From NCBI GenBank assembly GCA_963708155.1, contig OY970183.1, forward strand, positions 2,294,001 through 2,358,000: a stretch of 64,000 nucleotides of DNA, read 5' to 3'. The first letter of the stretch is position 1. Every line of letters begins with the position of its first letter. Below, one piece after another: positions 56,599-64,000 of this stretch. The position numbers were made by a program, and so were the translations under genes. The DNA is from Methylovirgula sp963708155. Its GTDB lineage: Bacteria; Pseudomonadota; Alphaproteobacteria; Rhizobiales; Beijerinckiaceae. The notes beneath the pieces are model-generated. The model did not search any database. It was not told where the DNA came from and worked only from the letters and a program-made list of their open reading frames with translations.

Positions 56599-57005
56599 AG
56601 CGTGCTCCCTGATATGGCGTGCGGTAAATCTTGGGTGATCAAGGACGGTCCCGGCTGAGGGATCGGCCGGGCTTTATCCCGGGCTCCTGAGATTCAGGTA
56701 AGGGGATATATGGGGTGAAAGTGCAGCTTCGAGAACGAGGTCTGGATAAACGAACGCCGCGTTCGGAGCTTGTCCCATATTGCGCAAATCCGAACGCGCG
56801 CCGGGAACCGAACCGCCTTGTCGAATCGCCGCCCCTTGCGCCTGCGCGGCAAAAGAGGAATAGTCGCTCGCGCTCACGATTCTCGTTCTATCGCCTTGAA
56901 AGAGGCCGAATTTCCCGCCAAACGTGGCAGGTCCTGCGAAAATGCGTGCAGAAATAACCCCGCAGGCTTTGGTCGCGATTCGTCAGGACTTATAAGCGGT
57001 TGCTC
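56599..57005. other. Intergenic region upstream of ohr and the DUF3108 gene
   Basis: About 407 bases between divergent genes. Open frames at 56674-56877 (minus) and 56770-57111 (plus) lack any family feature and look like chance. The region must hold both promoters; no clear palindrome for OhrR was seen. Confidence 0.4.
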
Positions 57006-57833
57006 ATGCGCATCGTCTCCGCCTGCCCGTCTCTTGCCGCCGCGCTGCTGGCCATATTGCTGGCGGCCGCGCCTGCGGGCGCGGAGACAATTCTGGCGCG
57101 CTATTCGGTGAGCCTTGTCGGTTTCAGGATTGGTGAGGCCAACGCCAAGGGCGCCGTCAGCGCCGCGGCCTATCGCGTCGCGCTCGATGCGCATCTGACG
57201 GGCCTTGCAGAATGGCTCGCGCATATGCGGATCGCTCTGGTTTCCTCGGGCGAGATTCATCGCGGAACAGTGCTGCCCAACGCCTACGCGACGACCGCGG
57301 CGACCACCCACGAAGCGCGCACGGTTCGCATGGCACTCGAAAGCGGTAATGTCCGCGCTGTCGATATCTCGCCGCCGCTTGAAGACGAGGCGATCCGTAT
57401 TCCGGTTTCATCCGCCGAAAAGCGCAATGTGCTCGATCCGACGAGCGCATTGATCATGGCGGTTCCCGCCGGTGAGCCGCTGGTTGGCCCGGCCGCCTGC
57501 AACCGCACCTTGCCGATCTATGACGGTGTCGTGCGGTTTGACCTGACGATGACCTATACCGGCACCCGCAATGTCTCGGCCATCGGATACGATGGGCCGG
57601 TTTCGGTCTGCGCGGTTCGCTACAAGCCGATTGCCGGCCATCGCTATGATTCGCGGTCAACCAAATTCATGGCCCAGAATCACGATATCGAGGTTTGGCT
57701 GGCGCCGATCGAGCGGGCGCATGTCGTCATTCCGTTTCATATCGGGCTGCGGACGATGGCGGGCATGGCCAATGTGGACGCGATCGAGCTGCATCTCGAG
57801 CCCGGCGGCAAGACGCTCAAGGCCGACCGCTGA
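57006..57833 (+). CDS. DUF3108 domain periplasmic protein
   Basis: A secreted protein of 275 residues with signal peptide SLAAALLAILLAAAPAGA followed by ETILARYSVSLVGFRIGEA, the DUF3108 opening. The start is the ATG at 57006; a TTG six bases earlier is less likely. The family adopts a beta-barrel-like fold and often lies near envelope or stress genes in alphaproteobacteria, with no assigned function. Two cysteines (CNRTLPIYDG and VCAVRYKPIAGH) may form a disulfide. It is convergent with the GST-like gene with no gap. Confidence 0.85.
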   Translation: MRIVSACPSLAAALLAILLAAAPAGAETILARYSVSLVGFRIGEANAKGAVSAAAYRVALDAHLTGLAEWLAHMRIALVSSGEIHRGTVLPNAYATTAATTHEARTVRMALESGNVRAVDISPPLEDEAIRIPVSSAEKRNVLDPTSALIMAVPAGEPLVGPAACNRTLPIYDGVVRFDLTMTYTGTRNVSAIGYDGPVSVCAVRYKPIAGHRYDSRSTKFMAQNHDIEVWLAPIERAHVVIPFHIGLRTMAGMANVDAIELHLEPGGKTLKADR

Positions 57834-58574
57834 TTATTGCGGTACTTCGACGCCCGATCCTTGCCGTTCCGTCGCTTTGGTCTTCTGGTCAAGATGGGCG
57901 TGCATCCGCGCCAAATAGCCCGAGAATTCCGGATATCCCTGCGCGGCCGCTTTCAACGCTGTTTCCACTGGCGCATCAAGGATATTGGTGAGGAACGCAT
58001 AGAGCGTGGCGTCGTAGGACGTCGGCCGTTCACCGACGGCGAAACCGTTTGGCGACATTGAAAGGGCGAGCGCTTCCAAATCCGCGGCGCCATGCGCATA
58101 AACTTCCTGGGGCGAGAATCGGCCATAGCCTTGCCCATGGAGCGCACGCTTGACGTTGCGCCGGGCCATTGCCGCCACGACGTCGCGAATAAGCGGCGGT
58201 GCTGCACCGAACAAAGCCGGCTTGATGATTTTCCATCCCCCCGGATCGATCCAGCGCGAATAGAGAAGCACGAAATAAAGGCTTTCCTCGCAGCAGCGGC
58301 GAATGAGATGGCCCTTAGCGCGTCGCGTCGCATCAAGCCCCTGATCGAGCTGGTCGCCAAATTGCCGGCTCAGATAGCTGATGATGAGCGCGCTATCGGG
58401 GATTTTTTCCGGTCCGTCGGTGAGAAAGGGTAGTTTGCCACGCGGCGCGCGGAGCGGGAGCGAAATGACTTTATCGAATTCGATTCCCGCCAGCTGGCAA
58501 TAAGTTTCGACCTTCAGGCAGAAAGGGCTGGGATTGAACGGCCAGGGGCTCGGAAACACATGAAGCTTGATCAT
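57834..58574 (-). CDS. Glutathione S-transferase family protein (metaxin/Fax-like)
   Basis: A 246-residue protein with a thioredoxin-fold N-terminal domain (HVFPSPWPFNPSPFCLKVETYCQLAGI, then RGKLPFLTDGPEKIPDSALIISYL) and an all-helical C-terminal domain (FAVGERPTSYDATLYAFLTNIL). The SPFCLKVE motif places it with the failed-axon/metaxin-like GSTs rather than classic detoxifying types. Substrate unknown. Its stop abuts that of the DUF3108 gene. Confidence 0.87.
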   Translation of the reverse strand: MIKLHVFPSPWPFNPSPFCLKVETYCQLAGIEFDKVISLPLRAPRGKLPFLTDGPEKIPDSALIISYLSRQFGDQLDQGLDATRRAKGHLIRRCCEESLYFVLLYSRWIDPGGWKIIKPALFGAAPPLIRDVVAAMARRNVKRALHGQGYGRFSPQEVYAHGAADLEALALSMSPNGFAVGERPTSYDATLYAFLTNILDAPVETALKAAAQGYPEFSGYLARMHAHLDQKTKATERQGSGVEVPQ

Positions 58575-59050
58575 GATGCCGGTCCGGAATGATCAGCGTG
58601 GAGAGCTGAGAGATGGCGTCCAGGGTGCCTTGGCTGTCAAGGGCGCGCGATAGAGCAATATCGCGAAACCTCAGCTTGACAAAGGACGGCTTCGGAGTCC
58701 GTCGCCACTCTGCTGGGGGACCGGTCGGCGAGGCTTAAATCCGTCCCGTTTTTACAATCTGTAGAAGCCATGCTTCGCGACGCGCAATATATTGCGGTGA
58801 ACAAAGATGGATTCGGCGCCGGTCAGCGATTCGGGCGCGATTCGTTCGCCGCGCGTTCGGTGTGTCAACGTGATTGTGGTTCGCCCACAGATTTTTGCAG
58901 CAGATTGGGACAGGTGCGGCCGGTTTTGCGACGTTTGCACAAATATCCAGGCCCCAGCCGTTGGCTTTGGCCGCGCTTGCCGGCAGGGCCGGCACACCGC
59001 ATATGAGGCGAGTCGGAGCCGGCGCAGCGGCGCCGCCGAAAGATTGAGAA
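58575..59050. other. Intergenic region upstream of the SUV3-like helicase
   Basis: About 476 bases between divergent genes. Frames at 58735-59064 (minus) and 58807-59226 (plus) show no family pattern and are judged non-coding. No tRNA, repeat or clear promoter was recognised. Confidence 0.4.
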
Positions 59051-62000
59051 ATGAACCTTCCCATTTCCGGCCCGCAAATTCATCCGTCGGAGCGTGCGCG
59101 CGGCGTGCGGATCATTCTTGGGCCGACCAATACCGGCAAGACGCATTATGCCATCGAGCGGATGCTCGCGCACCGCAATGGCATGATCGGTCTGCCGCTG
59201 CGGCTGCTCGCGCGGGAGGTCTATAATCGCGTCGTCGAAAAGGTCGGCCCCGCCGCCGTTGCGCTCATTACCGGCGAGGAAAAGATCAAGCCAGAAGCGC
59301 CGCGCTATTGGGTTTCGACGGTCGAAGCCATGCCGCGCGATCTCAATCTCAGCTTCGTCGCCGTCGACGAAATTCAGCTCGCCGCTGATCTCGATCGCGG
59401 CCACATCTTCACCGATCGTCTGTTGAACCGGCGCGGCAGCGAGGAGACGCTGCTGATCGGCGCTTCGACCATGCAGCGTTCGCTTGAAGAGCTTCTCCCC
59501 GGCGCGCCGATCGTTTCGCGGCCGCGTTTTTCCAAACTCAGCTTCGCCGGCGAGCGCAAGATCGCGCGGTTGCCACCGCGCAGCGCCATCGTCGCTTTTT
59601 CGGTCGAGGAGGTTTATGCCATCGCCGAATGGATCCGCCGTCAGCGCGGCGGCGCCGCTGTCGTGCTGGGGGCGCTTTCACCGCGGACGCGCAATGCGCA
59701 GGTAGAGATTTATCAAAATGGCGACGTGGATTATATCGTCGCCACCGATGCCATTGGCATGGGTCTCAATCTCGATGTCGATCACATTGCTTTCGCCGGC
59801 GATCGTAAATTTGATGGCTGGCAATATCGCCGGCTGACGCCGGCCGAATTCGGCCAGATCGCGGGCCGCGCCGGGCGCCATATGCGCGACGGCACATTCG
59901 GTACAACCGGGCGGTGTGCGCCGTTTGACGCCGATCTCGTCGAGGCGCTCGAAGACCACCGGTTCGACCCGGTCAGAATGCTGCAATGGCGCAACAGCGA
60001 ACTCGACTTCTCGTCCATCGCCGCGCTCGGCACATCGCTTGACCGGCAGCCGCAAGACTATGGCTTGACCCGCGCGCCGCTTGCCGAGGATCAAATGGTG
60101 CTTGACATTGCCGGGCGGGACGAGAATGTCCTGCGGGTGACCAAGACCGCGGCCGACGTGTCGCGGCTTTGGGACGCCTGCCAGATTCCCGACTACCGCA
60201 AGCTCTCTCCTTCGGCGCATGCGGAACTCGTACTTTCGATCTATGGTTTCATTGTCCGTGCCCGCCATATTCCCGAAGACTGGTTTGCACGGCATATTCA
60301 CGAGCTCGATCGTGTTGATGGAGACCTCGACACGTTATCGGCGCGGATCGCCCAGGTCCGGACCTGGACTTTCATCGCCAATCGCCCCGATTGGCTCCGC
60401 GAGCCGGAGCATTGGCAGGAGGCCGCCCGTCAGGTAGAGGACAGGCTGTCGGACGCGTTGCACGAGCGCCTCGCCCAAAGGTTCATCGACCGGCGGACGA
60501 GCGTTCTGATGCGTCGCTTGAGAGAGAACGCGATGTTGGAAGCCGAAATCACCTCAGGCGGCGACGTGCTGGTCGAAGCCCAGCATGTCGGACATTTGTC
60601 GGGATTTCGTTTCACGGCCGATCCGCAGGCCGATGGCGAGGCCGCCAAGGCGTTGAATGCCGCGGCGCAGAAGGCATTGGCAAGCGAGATCGAGGGCCGC
60701 GCCCGGCGTGTGCATGAGGCGGTCGACGAGGCTTTCGTCCTTGCCAATGATGGCGTTGTCCGCTGGCTCGGCGAAGCCGTCGCCAAGATCGTGCCGGGCG
60801 AGCATATTCTGCAGCCGCGCATCGCCGTTCTCGCCGACGAGCAATTGACCGGCGCATCCTTGGGACTCGTCCAGACGCGCCTCGATCTGTGGCTCGCCCA
60901 ACATGTCAAGAAATTGCTCGGGCCGCTCAGCGAGCTTGAAAGCGGCGAGGGGCTTGAGGGCATCGCGCGCGGTGTTGCCTTTCGTATCGCCGAGTTGCTC
61001 GGCGTCCTCGAACGCTCGCAGGTCGCCGAAGACGTCAAGAGCCTGACGCAGGAGGCGCGCGCGACCTTGCGCAAGCTCGGCGTGCGCTTCGGCGCCTACC
61101 ATCTTTATCTGCCGGCACTGCTGAAGCCGGCACCGCGCGCCTTTGCGGCGCAGCTCTGGGCGTTGCGCAATCCGAGCGCCGAGAATGGCCAGACTCAGGC
61201 CGACGTTCCGCATCTTGCGGCGTCAGGGCGCACGTCCTTTCCCGCCGATAAGGCGATTCCAAAAGGCTATTACCGCGCCGCCGGATTTCACGTTTGCGGC
61301 GAACGCGCCGTGCGCGTCGATATTCTCGAGCGGCTCGCCGATCTCATCCGTCCCGCAATCGCCTACCGGCCGGGCACGACCCCCGGCGATCCGCCTGTCG
61401 GCGCGGCCGACGGCGATGGCTTTGTCGTCACCGTTGCGATGACTTCGCTTGCCGGCTGTTCGGGCGAGAGCTTTGCCGCGATCCTGCGCGCGCTCGGCTA
61501 TCAGAGCGAACAACGCCAAGGTCCGGCGATCACGGTGCCGCTGCTGCCGAAGGCCGCGACCGAGCCGGTGACGCCGCCCGCGCCAACAGAACCAGCGGAA
61601 ACGTCCGAAGATATTGTCGCCGAGACGGCGGAAAGCGCCGTTGCGCCCGAGGCAGCAGGCGAGCCCGTTGATGCAATCGCGGCCTCCGCAGACGAAGTCG
61701 CGGTCGAGGCACTTGCGTCCGAAGAGCCGATCGCGGCGCCGGAACCTGTCATAGACGAGGTTGCGGCCGAGCCTGTCGCAGAGGCCGTAGACGAGGTCGG
61801 GGCCGAGCCTGCGGCGGTCACCGAGCCGGAGGTCATCGCCGCCGAGGGCGTTCTCTCAGAGGCCAGCGCGGACGCCGCGCCGGGCGAACCCGGACTGATC
61901 GAGCCCGTGCTGATCGAAATCTGGCGGCCTGCACGCCATCGCCAGGCGCGTCGGCCGGCGCGTCCGCAGCGCCACGCCGCCCGGGGTCACCACCGGCCCG

Positions 62001-62332
62001 CGCAGGCGCCTGCCGCTGCGGCGGGCGTCGAAGCCAACGCGCCTCCGACCGCGCCGGAAATGCCGGCCCCCGAGCATCGCCGGCCGCCGCGTCGTCATCG
62101 GCCGAACGTCGAGGGCGCGACCGCGGGCGGCGCCCATCGTCCAGACGACCGGCGCGAGAAAAAGCGCGATTTTTCGCCTAAGGACGCCCACCGCGGACCC
62201 CGCAATGGCGAAGCGCGGGGCAAAGGCCAATGGTCCTCGGCCGAAAGGCCGCGCGAACGTCAGCCAGACCCCAATTCGCCTTTCGCCAAGCTGGCCATTC
62301 TTAAACAGCGGATGGAAGAGGGAAAGACCTAG
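59051..62332 (+). CDS. SUV3-like superfamily-2 RNA helicase with long charged tail
   Basis: A 1,093-residue helicase related to mitochondrial Suv3 and the alphaproteobacterial MgpS group. Motif I is GPTNTGKT (residues 24-31), motif II the unusual DEIQ (106-109), and motif VI-like GQIAGRAGRHMRDG lies near 270-285. The C-terminal third holds conserved ADFVLLNDG-like and FGAYHLYLPALLKP segments. After about residue 825 it becomes an Ala/Glu/Val-rich acidic tract (about 840-950) and then an Arg/Pro-rich basic tail ending FAKLAILKQRMEEGKT. The tail is likely disordered and RNA-binding. Probable role in RNA processing or degradation. Confidence 0.92.
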   Translation: MNLPISGPQIHPSERARGVRIILGPTNTGKTHYAIERMLAHRNGMIGLPLRLLAREVYNRVVEKVGPAAVALITGEEKIKPEAPRYWVSTVEAMPRDLNLSFVAVDEIQLAADLDRGHIFTDRLLNRRGSEETLLIGASTMQRSLEELLPGAPIVSRPRFSKLSFAGERKIARLPPRSAIVAFSVEEVYAIAEWIRRQRGGAAVVLGALSPRTRNAQVEIYQNGDVDYIVATDAIGMGLNLDVDHIAFAGDRKFDGWQYRRLTPAEFGQIAGRAGRHMRDGTFGTTGRCAPFDADLVEALEDHRFDPVRMLQWRNSELDFSSIAALGTSLDRQPQDYGLTRAPLAEDQMVLDIAGRDENVLRVTKTAADVSRLWDACQIPDYRKLSPSAHAELVLSIYGFIVRARHIPEDWFARHIHELDRVDGDLDTLSARIAQVRTWTFIANRPDWLREPEHWQEAARQVEDRLSDALHERLAQRFIDRRTSVLMRRLRENAMLEAEITSGGDVLVEAQHVGHLSGFRFTADPQADGEAAKALNAAAQKALASEIEGRARRVHEAVDEAFVLANDGVVRWLGEAVAKIVPGEHILQPRIAVLADEQLTGASLGLVQTRLDLWLAQHVKKLLGPLSELESGEGLEGIARGVAFRIAELLGVLERSQVAEDVKSLTQEARATLRKLGVRFGAYHLYLPALLKPAPRAFAAQLWALRNPSAENGQTQADVPHLAASGRTSFPADKAIPKGYYRAAGFHVCGERAVRVDILERLADLIRPAIAYRPGTTPGDPPVGAADGDGFVVTVAMTSLAGCSGESFAAILRALGYQSEQRQGPAITVPLLPKAATEPVTPPAPTEPAETSEDIVAETAESAVAPEAAGEPVDAIAASADEVAVEALASEEPIAAPEPVIDEVAAEPVAEAVDEVGAEPAAVTEPEVIAAEGVLSEASADAAPGEPGLIEPVLIEIWRPARHRQARRPARPQRHAARGHHRPAQAPAAAAGVEANAPPTAPEMPAPEHRRPPRRHRPNVEGATAGGAHRPDDRREKKRDFSPKDAHRGPRNGEARGKGQWSSAERPRERQPDPNSPFAKLAILKQRMEEGKT

Positions 62333-62486
62333 GGCAAGGGCCTTTCGGGCCTTTCGCCGCGCTCACGCTGCACGGCATTGGGACTTTCCCGTCGACGCGC
62401 TGGCATGGTATTCGAATTCGACCGGCCACAGCCGGCGCTGCGCTGGCGGCAATCGCAGAACGCTCTCGGAAAAAAGGGGGTCATCG

Positions 62487-62765
62487 GTGGTGGATAGCAA
62501 GGTTCCCGAGCAGAAGGATGAGCTCGTCAAGGAGATCGTTGACGTGATCGTCTCCGAAGGGATGATCGATCGCGATAAGGTCAAGATGGATGCCTCGATC
62601 GAGAGCTTGGGTTTGAAGTCCATTGACATCGTCATGATCCTGACCGCGCTCGAAGAGAAATTCGACGTCTATATTCCGATGGATGGCCCTTTTCACGAGG
62701 CCAAGGACGTCCAAAGCCTGATCGACGCGATGGCGAACTATATCGGCAAAGAGAAGACCGCCTGA
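62487..62765 (+). CDS. Acyl carrier protein (specialised)
   Basis: A 92-residue acidic four-helix carrier. Tandem GTG codons at 62487 and 62490 follow AGGGGG by six bases and are the best start; the frame is open to 62205 but without conservation. The phosphopantetheine Ser45 is in SLGLKSIDIV, where the usual Asp before Ser is Lys, so it is not the housekeeping AcpP. The helix ILTALEEKFDVYIPMDGPFHEAKDVQSLIDAM follows (two runs). It abuts the ketosynthase gene (stop TGA directly before ATG), implying a dedicated fatty-acyl or polyketide-like pathway whose product is not visible here. Confidence 0.85.
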   Translation: MVDSKVPEQKDELVKEIVDVIVSEGMIDRDKVKMDASIESLGLKSIDIVMILTALEEKFDVYIPMDGPFHEAKDVQSLIDAMANYIGKEKTA

Positions 62766-63983
62766 ATGGCTCAACGGCGGGTCGTGATCACCGGTATCGG
62801 TGCGGTTTCGTCCTTGGGGATGGGCGCAAAGGCGCTCTGGGAGGGCGCGCGCGACGGCCGCTCTGGCGTACGCGAAACACGTTTCGTGCGGCCTTATCCC
62901 GGCCGGATCAAGATTTCCGCCCAAGTCCCGGAGTATGACGCGTCGCTGTATCTCGACAAGGATACGCTCAGTCTTTGCGATCCAGTGATCGAATATCTGC
63001 TGATCAGTGCCGACGAGGCGGTCCAGCAGGCGGGCCTTTCGCGTGACGATTTGCAGGGGCCGCGCACCGCTGCGATTATCGGCACCGGCATTGCCGGAAT
63101 GAACACGATCGAGGAAGGCCTGTATACGGTCTTCACCCAGCAAGTGCGCCCCAGCCCGCTGACGATTCCGCGCCTGATCCCCAGCTCATGCCCGGCGATG
63201 GTCAGCATGCGCTTCGGCACCACCGGGCCGGCCTTCGCCGTGGGGAGCGCCTGCTCCTCGGCGACGCAGGCAATCGGCATCGGCGCTCAGATGATCCGCG
63301 CTGGCATGATCGATCGCGCTATTGTCGGCGGCACGGAAGATTGCGTCACCATAGGGACGATGCTGGCCTGGGAGGCGCTGCGCGTTCTCACGCCGAATTT
63401 CTGCCGGCCCTTCTCCAAGGACCGCAATGGCATGGTGATCGGCGCGGGCGCGGGTGTCTTCATTCTCGAGGCGGAAGACATCGCCGCGCAACGCAAGGCT
63501 CATGTGCTCGCCGAACTCGCCGGCTACGGTACGACAAGCGATGCCAAGGATCCTGTGCGGCCGGATGTCAACGGCGCGGCGGCCTGCATGCGCGATGCGA
63601 TCGCCGATGCCGGCGTCACGCCCGACGAGATCGATTACATCAACGCGCACGGCACCGGCACGACCGTCAACGATCTTACCGAGTCGGAGGCGATCGGCAT
63701 CGTCTTCGGCAAGCGCGGCCCGCACGTGCCCGTCTCCTCGACCAAGCCGGTGCATGGTCACGGCCTCGGCGTCGGCGGCGCCTTCGAACTGATCGTCACG
63801 CTCGGCGCATTGCGGGAGAACATCGCGCCGCCAACCATCAACTGGCGCGTCACCGACGAGAAATGCCCGGTGGATTGCATCCCCAACGAAGCTCGACCAA
63901 TGCCGATCAATGTGGCCATGTCGAATTCCTTCGCCTTCGGCGGGATCAATGCGACGCTGGTCGTGCGGCGCTACGATGCGTAA
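62766..63983 (+). CDS. Beta-ketoacyl-ACP synthase (KAS II/FabF-like)
   Basis: Condensing enzyme of 405 residues. The Cys-His-His triad is Cys163 (GSACSSATQ), His295 (NAHGTGTTVND) and His332 (KPVHGHGLG). The usual KSxxGH is changed to KPVHGH. The opening RRVVITGIGAVSSLG and closing AMSNSFAFGGINATLVVRRY are typical. Placed immediately after a dedicated ACP, it probably elongates a special acyl chain, for example a lipid A or other envelope acyl group; the rest of the pathway would lie to the right of the window. Confidence 0.92.
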   Translation: MAQRRVVITGIGAVSSLGMGAKALWEGARDGRSGVRETRFVRPYPGRIKISAQVPEYDASLYLDKDTLSLCDPVIEYLLISADEAVQQAGLSRDDLQGPRTAAIIGTGIAGMNTIEEGLYTVFTQQVRPSPLTIPRLIPSSCPAMVSMRFGTTGPAFAVGSACSSATQAIGIGAQMIRAGMIDRAIVGGTEDCVTIGTMLAWEALRVLTPNFCRPFSKDRNGMVIGAGAGVFILEAEDIAAQRKAHVLAELAGYGTTSDAKDPVRPDVNGAAACMRDAIADAGVTPDEIDYINAHGTGTTVNDLTESEAIGIVFGKRGPHVPVSSTKPVHGHGLGVGGAFELIVTLGALRENIAPPTINWRVTDEKCPVDCIPNEARPMPINVAMSNSFAFGGINATLVVRRYDA

Positions 63984-64000
63984 CCCTGTTGCCGAGAGCC

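Overview
This 64 kb window is from a high-GC alphaproteobacterium, most likely a member of the Hyphomicrobiales (Rhizobiales), perhaps Beijerinckiaceae-like. That placement is inference. It rests on the aerobic (CobG/CobN) cobalamin pathway, the caa3-type cox operon order with cox11 between subunits I and III, the SUV3-like helicase, and the family resemblance of most proteins. No 16S rRNA is present.

Region 1 (1-17.6 kb) is a nearly complete aerobic cobalamin (B12) cluster. It contains cbiB/cobD (cut by the window edge), cobQ and cobO on the minus strand, a textbook B12 riboswitch leading into cobW-cobN-cobG-cobH-cobI-cobJ, an inverted cobK, then cobL-cobE-cobM, a short minus-strand cbiD-like remnant, cobA-cobB, and a convergent cobC. 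Most plus-strand genes overlap by ATGA. A working C1-methyltransferase (CobF or CbiD) is not seen here.

Region 2 (18.0-22.1 kb) holds tRNA-Gly(CCC), tspO, a single-domain response regulator, an MFS transporter and an ArsB/NhaD-type anion or ion transporter. Region 3 (22.2-29.3 kb) looks like a reactive-sulfur module. A minus-strand unit (sulfide:quinone oxidoreductase, a DUF2892 membrane protein, an AhpD-like protein) diverges from a plus-strand unit (a BigR/SqrR-like ArsR repressor running into a rhodanese, then an RND membrane-fusion protein and an RND pump). Region 4 (29.3-38.4 kb) holds a PilZ-like protein and the potassium system: a 28-residue membrane peptide, then kdpF-A-B-C-D-E.

Region 5 (38.5-45.4 kb) is oxygen and heme related. 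It has hemN behind a perfect FNR/FixK box, a [4Fe-4S] FNR-type regulator, and the ctaC-ctaD-ctaG-ctaE cytochrome oxidase operon ending in a terminator. Region 6 (45.4-64 kb) holds an LPG-synthase-type membrane protein, a bacterial alpha-2-macroglobulin with penicillin-binding protein 1C, an SDR, a pair of palindromic repeats, an aldo/keto reductase, Ohr, a DUF3108 protein, a GST-like protein, an SUV3-like helicase, and an acyl carrier protein with its ketosynthase.

The most unusual property of the window is a set of about 15 single-base frameshifts in ten otherwise well-conserved genes: cobN (2), cobG, cobB, sqr, arsR/rhodanese, the RND membrane-fusion gene (4), the RND pump gene (2), kdpE, hemN and an aldo/keto reductase. 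All but one are repaired by removing one base. Three repairs regenerate GACTC, a GANTC (CcrM methylation) site. Such one-sided insertion bias suggests sequencing or assembly error rather than true gene decay, but raw reads are needed to decide. Frameshifted genes are typed as pseudogene below, with the full intended span and the repair point given.
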